64,000 nucleotides of DNA from Cheiracanthium punctorium (lineage: Eukaryota > Arthropoda > Arachnida > Araneae > Cheiracanthiidae), in the NCBI GenBank assembly GCA_038373885.1, contig JAWZYV010012242.1, positions 1 to 64,000 of the forward strand, given 5' to 3'. Shown in pieces: positions 12,695 to 23,374 of the stretch (positions are counted from its first letter, which is position 1; each line of letters begins with the position of its first letter). A program made the translations under genes and the position numbers. Below the pieces are notes generated by a model. That model had not been told where the DNA came from and ran no database searches. It saw nothing but the letters and a program-made list of their open reading frames with translations.

Positions 12695-13083
12695 TCATTC
12701 AAATGAAAAGAAGTCTGCTTAAGCTCATTGCAGCATGCAACTGTCTGCACAAATGGCAGTCAGTGGCTTTCTTCCTGCATGCATCAAAACTTTTCTTATT
12801 CCTTCGCCTCTAAGCAGAACCAACTGCAGACGGACTTAGTGCTGTTAGTCTTCCGATGTAACTTCAGTAAAATGAGCATAAGGTCTGCTTAAGAAGAAAA
12901 AAACGAATAAAAAGTTCATTGAAATAAGCGTAAGCTAAAATCCTGCTTATGTGCACAGCTGTGTACAGCAATGTCATCCACTGATTGATTTCCTGCGTCA
13001 TTTCATGCATCCTGAATCATCCTATTAAGACCCATTTCATGTGTCTCTAATAAGTCTTCTAAAAATGGGATTTTAGTAGTGAT

Positions 13084-13375
13084 CATACCCCCCCCCCAAA
13101 AAAAAAAAAAAAAAAAACTGAAGAAAGTGTCTCAGCCTAGCACAGTGTTAATGTGCAAACAGTTGGGAAACTTAATAGAAAAAAAAAAAAAATACGTATA
13201 CGGTTATTTCTTGCAAAAGAAACTGCTGAAGAAAGTCAAGTCTGTGTGTGTGTGTGGGGGGGGGGGGGGAACTGCTGATGAAAGTCAATCTCAGCGTAGC
13301 ACAGTGTTAATGTGCAAGCAGTTAGGAAACTTAATAGTAAAAAAAACTATAAGTTCATACCTTGCAAAATAATAA
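13084..13375. repeat. Short direct repeat with homopolymer tracts
   Basis: Two copies of a block of about 70 bp are seen near 13,120-13,185 and 13,272-13,340. Both contain AGCACAGTGTTAATGTGCAA and GGAAACTTAATAG. A third partial start (CTGAAGAAAGTCAAG) lies near 13,223. They are separated by C-, A-, GT- and G-runs. It is a low-complexity tandem repeat; the open frame across it is a by-product of the runs. Confidence 0.65.
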
Positions 13376-14159
13376 TAATATAGTGCAAGTTTTAGATGAA
13401 ATTTGGAGTAAGAATTTGTATAAAATTTAATACTTAAAGATGTACTTCGTCTTATGGCTAGTTATCTTTCTAAATTAAAATCTTACTGTGAGCATGAAAT
13501 TTATGTTTATATTTTTTTTCGCAAAACGTATAAATTTTATTAAATGACAGCATAAACGTACATGAATATAGTTCAAAGTAAAATTTAAAAAAAAAAATCC
13601 TCAAATATTATACTTATTAAATTACATAAGCTACTTATTTAATTGTAGATTTAATATCATATTACAATGTGCTTTTGAAACTGTTTTATGAGAAGCCAAA
13701 ATTTATATATGAAATTCTTGCATGATTATAACTATTTTGTAAAAATTATTTTTTCCTTCATTTTTAATACCCTTTAGTAAAAGTAAACGAACGTTAGTAT
13801 TGATGTATGCAAAGTTAGTTTTTATTTTAATTGTTCATTTATCAAATTACTTAGGAAGACATACTTTTTGAAAATTTTAAGAATCTGTTTTGTTCGATAC
13901 ATTTTTTTTATTTAATATATTTGAAAGGAAACATCACATTCAAGTTTCAGTTTTAACTGAAAAAAATGTCTTGTAAGCCATGTGCTTTCACTCTTTTAAT
14001 TAAAGAAAAGAAATTAAAATTTGTACAGCGATTTATTTGGTGGAAAATGGTTTCGTTATATTCCACATATGCATTTGAAATGATTTCTTTAATTGCTTTC
14101 AACTCTGATAATAAATGGTCATAATGTAGAATAAACTTATTGTATATTAATAATATTAC
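13376..14159. other. AT-rich spacer, nothing recognised
   Basis: Strongly AT-rich with short A and T runs. No coherent coding frame, inverted repeat or RNA-gene signature was found. Confidence 0.6.
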
Positions 14160-14268
14160 CCCTAGTAACACAACTAGTTCAAAAAACGTTCAAATTACGT
14201 TGGAAACACGTTTTCCGACGTTAAAAAACGTGTTTTAAACGTCTTTTGGACTAATTGTGCTACTAGGG
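14160..14268. mobile_element. 109-bp palindromic MITE
   Basis: The whole segment is an imperfect inverted repeat. The left arm starts CCCTAGTAACACAACTAGTT and the right arm ends AATTGTGCTACTAGGG. Arms pair through AAAA(A/G)ACGTT to a centre near CGTTGGAAACACG / TTTTCCGACG. It has no coding capacity. I see no clear target duplication, so the superfamily is undetermined. Confidence 0.75.
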
Positions 14269-16100
14269 ACATGTGTTATTTTAATTTCAAAATGAGTTTT
14301 TAAAATCGTAATCGGAAAAAAATACATAAAAATTACTAATTTTCTTTTCTTTTACCAAATTACCGTTACTTTTTCGAGAAAAAAAACCATTTTTTTTTTT
14401 TTTTTTTACAAAAAATTTAACGGTACTATCAAAAGATGAAATTAACAGACAAGTTTTCTAAAAATGGGGTTAAATTTTTGTAACCCAATAAAATTTAAAA
14501 CAATCATTTACATATTTTGTACATTATATTTTTGAGTTTGATAAGATAGTCTCGTAAACTAACGCAAGCTGTCGTGTTCTGAAAATTCGTCCCGGAATAA
14601 ATAAAAACAATTTTGTTACAAATAATCATGGATTAAGCGTTAACTGGCTTCATTAAAAGAGGAGGTAATTTCAACGTGTATGTATATGTAATTTATATAT
14701 GTACAAAGATAATTTTTTACCACGGGGACAGATTTCCATAATCCTTTTTTATTAGGAAAGCGATAGTATAGGAGTGGTCTCGCGTTAATTTAAACACGTT
14801 CTGAGGATGTTATTCCAAAAAATCGAAAAAAACAACGGAACCGTGTTTAATCCATTGCCAGCAACAGCACATTAGTGGTAAATATTAGTCTCCTGGGTTG
14901 GCCACTTTTGGCGATGGATCACCCAATTTGAAGCAAAAAAAAAAGTTCTCAAAACTCAGCTTGGTGATATTTCCTATATTTGGCACGAAATTGCCAAACC
15001 TTTAATTTTACTATGGGAATTTTCAGATTCCAAATTTGCGTTATAATTAACCCGTTAACTTTGAAACAAAATGAAAATATTTGATTATTTAAATCATACT
15101 AGATTAATTATTGACGGAATGAAACCTTAAAAGAGCGAGATATCTCTCCTGTCCAAACTGCGAAACTCAACTTTTTTACAATGGTAATTATCCGTCGCTA
15201 GGATGAAGTGCAATTTTAAGTCAGTTTTCAAAATCATACTTGCTTTCATCGAATGTACTTGTCGCTATTTCCGTTCACATATTAATGTGTTGTAGGATAC
15301 AAGATAAAATTGCAATCATTTCAAAATCATAAATTTTTAATGCGCGTACAAAACTAATCATTCAGCGTGTCTCAATGAGGTAGCAATATACTGGAACAGT
15401 CGTTTACAATGCGATCTTAAGGCACTGAGATAGGCGTATTGTTGTTCAATAGTGATCTCTGATATACTAAAACTAGTTTTTGAGCGAAATACCTTGTCCA
15501 ATTTAATTACGACGAACTACTTCTGGAGGCAAAAAAAAGGAAAAGCATTTGATAGCACTAAAGCTTCTATAATCCTAGTTGATTCCTCAGATTTTTGTTT
15601 GTTTCGCAATCCGTGTACGTTCCATACAGTAGATGATTTTCAGAAGCCTTTTTATGTTATCTAATCTTACGAAAATGGGAGATAAACAGCACTTATTCTA
15701 GTTGTTCGAATTACATTCTACAAAACAATTTAGATTGTATGCATTTTTTTTTTTTTTTTGTTTCTCAATCCGCGTACGTTCCAAACAGTAGTAGATTTGC
15801 AGAAGCTGGTCGGGCGAAACAGGCATGCATACATTAAGAATGCAAATGAATCGCTATATTTTACAGCAACACCACATTAAAATAACTACATCTATAGGAT
15901 GAGCATTAGTCTAATAAGACTCATCATGAAACAACACTTCTCTGCAAATGCTTTAATATTAAATATGCATAAATCGAAATAGAAAAATTTTAGGGAAAAC
16001 TACTTTTATAACCTTTATTTTTTTAAAAACTGATTAAATGAGTGAACACTGATTTGTTATGTACTCAATTTATGAGAGTCCCGCAAAGGTCTGGGCGCTA
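14269..16100. other. AT-rich spacer with a short direct repeat
   Basis: Mostly featureless. A pair of related strings lies at about 15,600-15,650 (GCAATCCGTGTACGTTCCAT...CAGTAGATGATTT) and 15,762-15,805 (TCAATCCGCGTACGTTCCAA...CAGTAGTAGATTT), about 162 bp apart. It is probably a decayed tandem or dispersed repeat. No gene was recognised. Confidence 0.5.
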
Positions 16101-16104
16101 AACT

Positions 16105-16480
16105 CCGTTCCCATTAGAACACGGCAAGGGAAGCAGCATCCGGCTTGGCCAGTCCTTGGGAGGGACAACTTCCTCTCGGCTCGACTACTGAGGGACCGTG
16201 TACGTTAACGGGAGCTGGTGCACATAAAATCTCTCGTGGTTCCAATGTCCTCCAAGTTATTTTACGATACCTCGGGGGGGTGCCGATTTCAGGGAGCTGG
16301 TCCCTCCTCTGGAATGGGCTCAAAATTAGGGACCACGGGCTAAATCGTACTTCCTCCCACTGGGGCCCTCAAAATGGAAGGCGCACCCCCTCTGCCCATC
16401 GCCTCTTCTTCGGGGGGGGGGATCTGGCACCACCGCTTGCGGTTGTCAGGGGGTATCAAAAACAAGAACAGCATTTTTGA
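16105..16480 (-). repeat. Dispersed repeat, copy B (unclassified, GC-rich)
   Basis: Inverted relative of the repeat at 664-800, sharing CAGCATCCGGCTTGGCCAGT and the GTACACGGT block on the opposite strand. Here a further GC-rich extension reaches about 16,480 with G-runs (16,267 and 16,413). The two open plus-strand frames over it give peptides resembling no family I know and are probably incidental. It may be the untranslated region of a LINE or a long SINE. Confidence 0.55.
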
Positions 16481-17659
16481 GAGCTTTGCAATATTCAATC
16501 AAAATATGTGGAAACACAATTTTACGTTGCATTGTTGCTCATTTTCCTTGTACTTGGTTTAATCCCCTAAACAAAGTCCAAAAGATCATTTCGCTTCAAG
16601 TCGCACGCAGTGTCTCCCGCATTCATCGGTTGCTCCATAGAGCAGGAATAGATCCATGTCTTCTCATTCCCAGATGGGTTCCAACTCTTTAGTATGTGAC
16701 CAGTCCTCCATAAAGCCGTTTGCGCAAATTTGGGGCAAGACCACTACACGTACAATCCGAGGTGTTAGCGGCGTACCATTTATAATCTGGCGTAATCTTC
16801 CAAGAACTTAGTTTTATATCAGGGGTTGGATAAAAACAGGTTTGGTTTTAGAAAATTGTTTGTTAATAACAGGGATAGTGCAATATAGAAAAGTGAATCG
16901 AAATTTTAGGGTTTTAAATCGCTTTCTGAATTGAGAAGAAACATTGGAAGCTTAAGTCAGTCATCTTAAGCTACTTTCACCTGCATAATAAAACTGAACA
17001 TTGAACTGTAATTTGTGAGAGAGATTTCTGCTAAAAATGATTTAGAGTACACGTTATGGGAAGTTGCCTGTTAGAGACAACTAGACTCGATTGTTTTTCT
17101 AACTCATTAGCACCCAACTATTATTGCATGCTTTAATTTGTGCTAATGCATGGAGAGAAAAAAAAACTCCGAAACCACGGACGTGAAGAATCTTTTTAAA
17201 ACATATACGCCTAGCTGCAGTAAACTTCCTTCGTATAGAAAGAAGCAGGCACTTTTCTAACACTGGTTATTGAACGAAGTTTTATTCCATCGGAGCAGTC
17301 CAATTATTTCACACCCTGACGTTAAACATTTGCATCGGAATAGCTGACCTAAGCTTAAGAAAATAAACTCAATTTGCAGTTTGTTTCCAAGCTGCTTAGC
17401 TTAGATATTCACGCACGGATCCAAATTCATTCTAGAAAAAAATGGTTTCAAATATTCCAGTGTTAATAGACAAGGATTATGCATCATTGTAGTGAAAAGA
17501 TGCTCCCGAATTATACGACGTCAAGGGGCGCTTACTCTGCTAGAGGTTTTTATGATCTGCCCTTGTCATAAGCAATCTTCTGGCAATAAAATAATTTTTG
17601 TATGCATTAATGAAAAGTACGATCCATACCTTTTTTAGTTATTGTACCCTTAAAATAAA
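16481..17659. other. Spacer, nothing recognised
   Basis: Ordinary mixed-composition sequence. A 71-residue frame at 16,477-16,692 has no recognisable domain. No inverted terminal repeats or RNA-gene motifs were found. Confidence 0.5.
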
Positions 17660-17661
17660 TA

Positions 17662-17980
17662 CAGTAGGACCCCCCCTTATAACAGGTAGATAGTTCCGTG
17701 CTATATGAATCCGTGGTGTACGGGGCCTAGCTATACTCACCTGGAGTGCGAACTGCACTGGTAAATCGCTGCAAAACTTATTGGCACACCTTAGAAGCAC
17801 AACGATGTTGAGTGTTGCCATTCAAAAGTTATATTAATGACAGGAGCTGAAGCGTTATAAAACCAGAACATCTGTCTCAATTTACCGTGCTGTACGAGTC
17901 TCTTAACGTTTATGCGAAAACGATCGCAATTTGTAAGCCGTGTTTCATGGACCGTGTTATGGGGGGGGGGGGGTCTACTG
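17662..17980. mobile_element. pogo/Tigger-like MITE, 319 bp
   Basis: Terminal inverted repeats: CAGTAGGACCCCCCCTTATA at the left and, reading inward from the right, CAGTAGACCCCCC...ATAACACGG. TA dinucleotides flank both ends (17,660-17,661 and 17,981-17,982), the Tc1/mariner-superfamily target duplication. The CAGTAGACYC..TATAAC form resembles pogo/Tigger ends. No transposase remains inside, so it is a non-autonomous derivative. Confidence 0.75.
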
Positions 17981-17982
17981 TA

Positions 17983-19970
17983 ATTCCATATTCTATTTTT
18001 AACATTCTAGTTACCGTTGTATACATTCAACTATAGATCGAAAAGTCATTTCTAGCGTTCTTAGAGTGAGAAAATAAAAATACATTGATATGAAACAAAT
18101 AACAAAATTAACTTACAAGCGATTTCATGTTGATACTCTGATTTTGAATGCAGTTCTTCCTATTTTGCATTTTTTCTTCGCGTGCAGTTTGATAGAGGCA
18201 GGGAATATCGTAACCGTTTTGCGAGCCTAGCTCCGTAGCTGATGATTAACTATCCCTAGATATCAATCCATGTCTTCGCACTAGTGAATGAAAGCAACTT
18301 TTTATATGCCATTTTCCAGAAAAAAAGAAAATAGGTTCGATAAAAAGAAAATAAAACCGTGAAAATTTCCTGCAGACGACATTTTGAACTGCTGAGAGAA
18401 TAACTAATGTTTTCATAGAATTGTGCAAATATTGCTGATTTTAAGGGAGAATTTGCGGAATCAGTTCACCTAAGATCAACTTATTACGTCACAGCCTGAT
18501 ACCATGGCTGGATTTCTAAAGCATTTTTTTTTTTAACTCCTGACATCAAAATGACGTCAGTCTCACGTACCTAACTTACCGACTCGGTTAACTTTTATGC
18601 TCATGGGATATCGAACAGAAGCTTTTCTTTATCTGGAAATAGCGAAAAATCCCTAAAATCTCGGAAACAGGTGGATTTTCAAATTTTTTAACGTACTCTG
18701 TATGTTTTTTGCCATTTTTTTGTCTGCATATCTGTACTAATTTGATCAGTCCCATTCGTGTAGGAATAAACTTGAATGTGTCCACATACATTCCCCCCCC
18801 CACCCCAATAGATGGATAAAAAAAGGCTTGATTGTGCCACTATGTTAACTCTAATAACTATTTTGTGGAAATCAAATTTATTATTCGTAAAATTAAGGTA
18901 GGAAAATGAATAGCGCTTATGTATTCTTGTTGGATGGTAAAATGTGAATGTGCGGATCCCTCAAAGGCGGCAACCTATTGCTAGCAGTGTGCCGACTTAG
19001 GTTTTCGATATATGAGTGTGCCAACAAAACGTATTTTAATACAAATCAAGGTCAGTATACTTATTCTACAACATTCTGTATACACGGTGTCTAAAAAAAC
19101 ATTTCACTAGGTTTTTAATCCTTAACTCTTTACCGTAGATATTTACAAAAATTACACAGTTGCGCAAAAAGTATAGAACTTGATGATATCCATTAAAATT
19201 TTCAGGAGATTCAATCTAAATAACTATAAAATTTACATTTTTATACGCCCCCCCCCTCCGTACAAAACTTTCCTATTAGTAAAATGTGCTGGATGCATTA
19301 ATGAGGTAATGTGCAAAATACCAGCCTCTTCAAATCATGTCAAGTGCAGATGTCAGTTTCGGAGAAAGATTTGCGATTGTACTTTCAGTGTCTTTTCATC
19401 TCTCAGTACTATACATTTTTCTAGATTAAATATGAAAAGCCGACAAAATATGTGAAAAGTCGTAAGGTAAACTGCGTTGGCGGCTATTCATAGGATGACT
19501 TACGACGCGTTTTCCTGTCAAAATAGGAGACGTCTAGGGCAGGTACAGTGTTTTTTGAACCACTGTAGCTATGCAAAAGTTTTGTTTCCGCATTTCTCTC
19601 GGAAAAATAACGTTTTGTCACAAAACAATCTCTGAATTCCCTATAGATACTTCACTGTGTTGTTTTTTCTTAAAGTTTTGTGATTCCTTCTGTTTCACTA
19701 ATAAATTAACATTCAAAATGCGATCTCAAAAGTAATGATAAAGCAAGTAAAATAGCCCTCCCTGTCCGAGACACACAGGTTGGGCCAAAAACACGGTCGC
19801 CATGGCGACTAGAAATATGTGTCTGTCGCTTAGCTTTTTTGTGCATAGTGTGCACATGCCCATAAAAAGCGCATTTCTACGCTATGAAGCTTACCTATTG
19901 TTTGTTTGCCAGGAGAGGACAGCTCGCGTCGCTGAATGTGTCGTTTGGAACGACGTATGTCCTTCTCGCA
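17983..19970. other. Spacer, nothing recognised
   Basis: Mixed AT-rich sequence with C-runs near 18,792 and 19,248 and a TGACGTCA palindrome at 18,552-18,559. An ATG in strong Kozak-like context (GCCATGG, 19,799-19,805) opens a 104-residue frame, but its second half lies in the SINE-like segment downstream and its first half matches nothing I know. Confidence 0.45.
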
Positions 19971-19974
19971 GTCA

Positions 19975-20178
19975 CCCGTCACCATTTGGATCCTCATCAG
20001 AAGGGGGGAAACCTCTGAATAGAGGCAACCCTGAGAAACGGCTAGCGACCCCCGAGAGAACTTTCGGAACCACGGATGGAACGCGCCCGTACACAGCATG
20101 GACACGGTGGTCTTGAGTGGTACGAAACCTTCCGGTTACGAGCCCTACGCCTTACCATTGGGCTACCCCAGCCCGAGG
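19975..20178 (-). mobile_element. tRNA-derived SINE-like fragment
   Basis: Read on the minus strand the segment begins GGGCTGGGGTAGCCCAATGG. This has an exact A-box match, TAGCCCAATGG (20,155-20,165), then an anticodon-arm-like run (GTAGGGCTCGTAACC), then a degraded B box GGTTTCGTACC (20,119-20,129). The 36-bp A-to-B spacing is shorter than the roughly 44 bp of a normal tRNA, so this is a decayed head, not a gene. A body of about 140 bp follows toward 19,975; its end is uncertain. Confidence 0.55.
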
Positions 20179-20190
20179 CTTACCTATTAA

Positions 20191-20959
20191 TTTTAACATT
20201 TATAATTTTCGAAGAATCCTTTGTACATCAAGGGGGGAATTGGCACTTTCCCCGTATTACCAAGCACAGCCGAAAAAGGAAGGCATGCGTTTCGTACTTT
20301 TCGTGGCATCAGGTTCCAGATGGAAAAAATTCAAGCCGTGTATAGAAACATTAAACTCTGCATAAGTTTCGCGCGATATGCAAAAGGTCTCTCTTCTTCA
20401 GGAATGCCAGTGTTTTCACTAGAGCGGGAGAACGCGAGAATCTCGCTTTTTTTTTTTCTTTTTCTCGCATTAAAAAATTATTACTGCGAGAAATTCGCGC
20501 ACCCACACAAACTGGTTTCTCAAAGAAAAAATAAACAACACTGAGTGCAAAAGTGGATTCTCAAGAACTAAAGTCTATGGGGGGAAAAAAAGGGGGGGGT
20601 CTGGGGGTTCCTGGGAACATTCTGATCCTGTGGGATCTTAAACTGGGTTATTTTTATTGCGTGTACCTGTGCTTGATTTAGACTTGGAGGTCCAGTTACT
20701 CAATAAAAATTAAAAAATCATAAAATACCTTGATTTTGGGTTTTTTCCTTACAGAGGAATAAATAACCATTTCTAAATACATTACCCACTTAATATTGAC
20801 AAACCCCAATCTATTAGCAAAAAATTCTCACCCATTTTATAAAAATCTCACGCAGTTTGGGGGAAAGGGTGAGAAATTCTCACCCAGTTTTTTTCTGTAA
20901 GGAGAACCCTAAATGCAGTAGCTGCCTACCCACAAGACAGCAACCACAAAATAATCTTT
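20191..20959. other. Spacer with AGAA/TCTC-rich strings
   Basis: Contains short complementary strings (GAGAATCTCGC near 20,434; GCGAGAAATTCGCG near 20,486) and two related phrases AAATCTCAC/GAAATTCTCACCC around 20,842-20,890. This suggests an old small repeat. No gene was found. Confidence 0.4.
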
Positions 20960-20962
20960 ATA

Positions 20963-21310
20963 GGGCTCGTTCGAGAATTCACCGGTTGGTTATGCACCGG
21001 TGCTACCGGTTGCGGTCATTCTTTGGTTAAGTGACGTCACGGTTGTCAACCGGTTTCGGTCATCCTCACCACAAGCCAAGAAAACAAAAATAAACATTGG
21101 CAACACTACGCTGATAACCGGACTAACCCACCTCGCTAGCAGGGTCATTCTGGTTGCGCTCTGGTCACGCTGAGCAGACAACCGCTACATGACCGAAACG
21201 TTTTCGAACGCGGTTAATTCCAGAGCTCCGCCCATCGCTCCGCCTTTTCGAACGCTCTGGTCGTGCACCGGTGTTACCGGTGCACAACCGATGAATTCTC
21301 GAACGCGCCC
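20963..21310. mobile_element. 348-bp TIR element with ATA flanks
   Basis: Terminal inverted repeats: GGGCTCGTTCGAGAATTCAC at the left and, reading inward from the right, GGGCGCGTTCGAGAATTCAT. Similarity continues through (C)GGTTG..TGCACCGG. A 3-bp ATA flanks each side (20,960-20,962 and 21,311-21,313). Three-base target duplications and GG-starting ends suggest PIF/Harbinger, but ATA is not its usual TWA-type TTA/TAA, so the class is tentative. It carries a TGACGTCA palindrome at 21,032 and no transposase. Confidence 0.7.
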
Positions 21311-21339
21311 ATAGTTACGTGTATTTTACACAAAGTCGT

Positions 21340-22770
21340 GGTGCAGCTTCCTCCTTGGCTACCTATTTTCACGTTTGGATGGAGTTTTCCGCGTGTCATT
21401 TCTTAATATTGCTTCCAATTGAACTGGTAAAAGGGGCTTCGTAAGTTTCCTTAGTGAAAATAAACCAGAATGGCACAACCGGAGACGCCCAATCTTTTAT
21501 CTCGCCTATAGGTGGCAACATGGGTGCACCCACGAAGGGGCTTCAGGGGCCAAAACCACCACCCCCAAAGGTTAAGAAATCAAAGTGAAAAATTCTCTTA
21601 AAGATAGAGATTTCTCACTTTATAAATTAAAATACTTTATTTTTAAAAGTCAGTCTTAAAATTATTTCGAAAGTAACGAACAAAATAGTAGATGGATTAA
21701 ATAATGACTTACAAATAGTACATGATATGCAATTAAACTCAGTTATAACATCAAAATAGAGGTGACCACTTAAGGGGATGGTGGACACCCAAATCATCAA
21801 AATGGGCCGAAAAAATGTGCTTTTTCTTTTTTACATACTCATATTCTACAGTTAAAGCTGAACCATGGAGAAAAAAACCGCGAATGTCTACGACCCTTTT
21901 TTAAAGATATTAGGGTTTGAAAAAATTAAAAGGGACAGTTCAATGTCCACAAAAATGCAAACAAACGCGTCCATAAACACGCCACAATTTTTATGGAACG
22001 TTTTACAAAATAAGCTAATATTCGAATGAAATTATTTTGAGAATAGGTTTTGTTAAGGTAAAATCATAAATAAATTATTCAGAAGACTGTATTCGAGGTA
22101 AATGGAAAATGACACTTTAAACTGTATTTTCTCCAAATCAAGTTTTTTGTGATTTTATTGCTTTCAAAATGCTCCATGCGACTTAATTCGGGTCGGAATT
22201 GGTACAAAATGGACTACAAATATTCTTCTCATATATTAGTGATTCTGTGTATCCTTTTTAAATAGGGTCCAAATTTCGATTATGAAATGTCACTTATTGA
22301 GGAAAACTGAAAAATTTCGGGAAAGTTTGGTATAGATCCATGAAAATATTTCTAAAAAAGGAACTACTCGGTCGAATAAAAAACCGATAGACACTTTTTT
22401 TAAATATATTTTTATGCTATTATAAAACAAAATTACAAAAAAGTTAAAATTAAAACGCATGGAGCATTTTTTCGAAACTAAAAATTTAATTTTTAATAAA
22501 TGACTAATATTTTTAAAAAAAATTTTTAATTTTTTTTCAGTTTATAATGCTTTTAATTCAATATATTAAAATACAAAATTTCATAATCCTATCTTATTAA
22601 ATAAAAAAGAACTTTTTAATGTCCACCATCCCCTTAAGTTTTCCCGTACAAAGGAGGTCGGGTCGCTGTAACTAAGTTAAAAAAAATTTCATAGAGCCCC
22701 CCCCCCCGAAAAAAAACAACTGAAACCCTGGGTGCACCACTGGGTAGCCAATGCACGGAAGCTGCACCCA
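21340..22770. repeat. Outer inverted repeat enclosing a nested MITE
   Basis: GGTGCAGCTTCC..TTGGCTACC at about 21,340-21,362 is matched in inverse orientation by GGTAGCCAA..GGAAGCTGCACC at about 22,744-22,769. Related phrases with GGGTGCACC occur at about 21,530 and 22,729. The arms bracket the TTAA-flanked element below. The outer structure may be an older transposon into which the inner one jumped, or two separate repeat copies. Confidence 0.45.
21774..22633. mobile_element. TTAA-flanked MITE, 860 bp (piggyBac-like)
   Basis: Perfect inverted ends GGGGATGGTGGAC / GTCCACCATCCCC sit directly inside TTAA tetranucleotides (21,770-21,773 and 22,634-22,637); counting CTTAA the palindrome is 18 bp. 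A TTAA target duplication is the piggyBac hallmark. The interior is AT-rich with no transposase frame. An alternative reading with a 3-bp TTA duplication would be asymmetric and is less natural. Confidence 0.7.
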
Positions 22771-22839
22771 AACTCGTTCTCAGCTTTTTCTAAACAGAAG
22801 TCTTAAAAAATATATCACATAACTGAATCGCCTGCCTAT

Positions 22840-23105
22840 TGAAGTACGAAATCTCGAGCACTCGCTGATACAGCATGACGCAACCCGAGCAGCCGGCTGT
22901 GCGGTGCTCTATTCCGGCGACCTCGCAGATTCACTTCTTCCTGCGAATGCGAGACTGTTGCAGTCCCACGTGGTATTCCAGCACCCGGACCGGCACCGGG
23001 GCGGGTCTCGTGTCTCGCAACGCCCGGCCGTCTCCGGGGGTGGCTCGATCTTGTGCGCTGGAGCAGCTCGACTCTGTCACTCTGCTGTTTCTTCCGGGGT
23101 GGATC
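22840..23105. other. GC-rich segment, origin unknown
   Basis: A GC-rich block in AT-rich surroundings with two overlapping open plus-strand frames (22,875-23,117 and 22,904-23,164). It holds short internal pairs such as GTGCTCTATTCCGGCGACC and CACCGGGGCGGGTC. Neither frame resembles a protein I know. It abuts the first foldback hairpin and may belong to the same element. Confidence 0.35.
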
Positions 23106-23108
23106 AAC

Positions 23109-23297
23109 GCCCCCTAGAGAGGAAAGCCGTGGCGCTTACTTGTGACGTCACACCCAGTAGGTAAAGCAATGCGTTTCCATTGGGTTTCGTCTTTCTCCCG
23201 CAGCGCAGGAGAGAGTAGAAACCCAATGGAAACGCTTTTCTTTACCTACTCGGTGTGACGTCACAAGTAAGCGCCGCGGCTTTCCTCTCTAGGGGGC
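23109..23297. mobile_element. Foldback hairpin 1, 189 bp
   Basis: Arms of about 80 bp: the left begins GCCCCCTAGAGAGGAAAGCC and the right ends GGCTTTCCTCTCTAGGGGGC. They pair almost completely through TTACTTGTGACGTCACACC and AAACCCAATGGAAACGC to a loop of about 30 bp (around 23,189-23,218). Each arm contains TGACGTCA (23,143 and 23,256). No target duplication is clear. Confidence 0.8.
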
Positions 23298-23374
23298 ATT
23301 GAGTGGATGCATCATGAAGTGTTTCATAAAGTTTTGTTGCTGGATCATTTAAACCCTTCGAAGCGCGACCCTTT

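Larger units (their letters stand above)
7440..13060. repeat. Degenerate ~170-190 bp tandem satellite
   Basis: Phrases recur head-to-tail in a constant order: CTAAGAAGAGCCCACTGCAG, then GGACTTAGTGCTGTT, then AAAGTTCATT..AATGAATAT, then GATCATAGCAGCATGCAACT, then TGCACAAATGGCAGACACTG, then TCTTGCATGCATCAGAACTG. Laying out one cycle gives about 173 bp. Copies are heavily diverged and some are shortened. The left edge is fuzzy (first recognisable phrases between 7,440 and 7,560) and the right edge decays near 13,060. A LINE fragment and a 1.93-kb tandem duplication are nested inside. No protein is encoded by the satellite itself. Confidence 0.75.

Noticed and set aside
19802..20116. 104-residue frame with strong Kozak-like start
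   Set aside because: The C-terminal half runs through the SINE-like segment and the N-terminal half has no recognisable domain.
20119..20165. Complete tRNA gene on the minus strand
   Set aside because: A box is exact but the B box is degraded and A-to-B spacing is about 8 bp too short; no closing acceptor stem.
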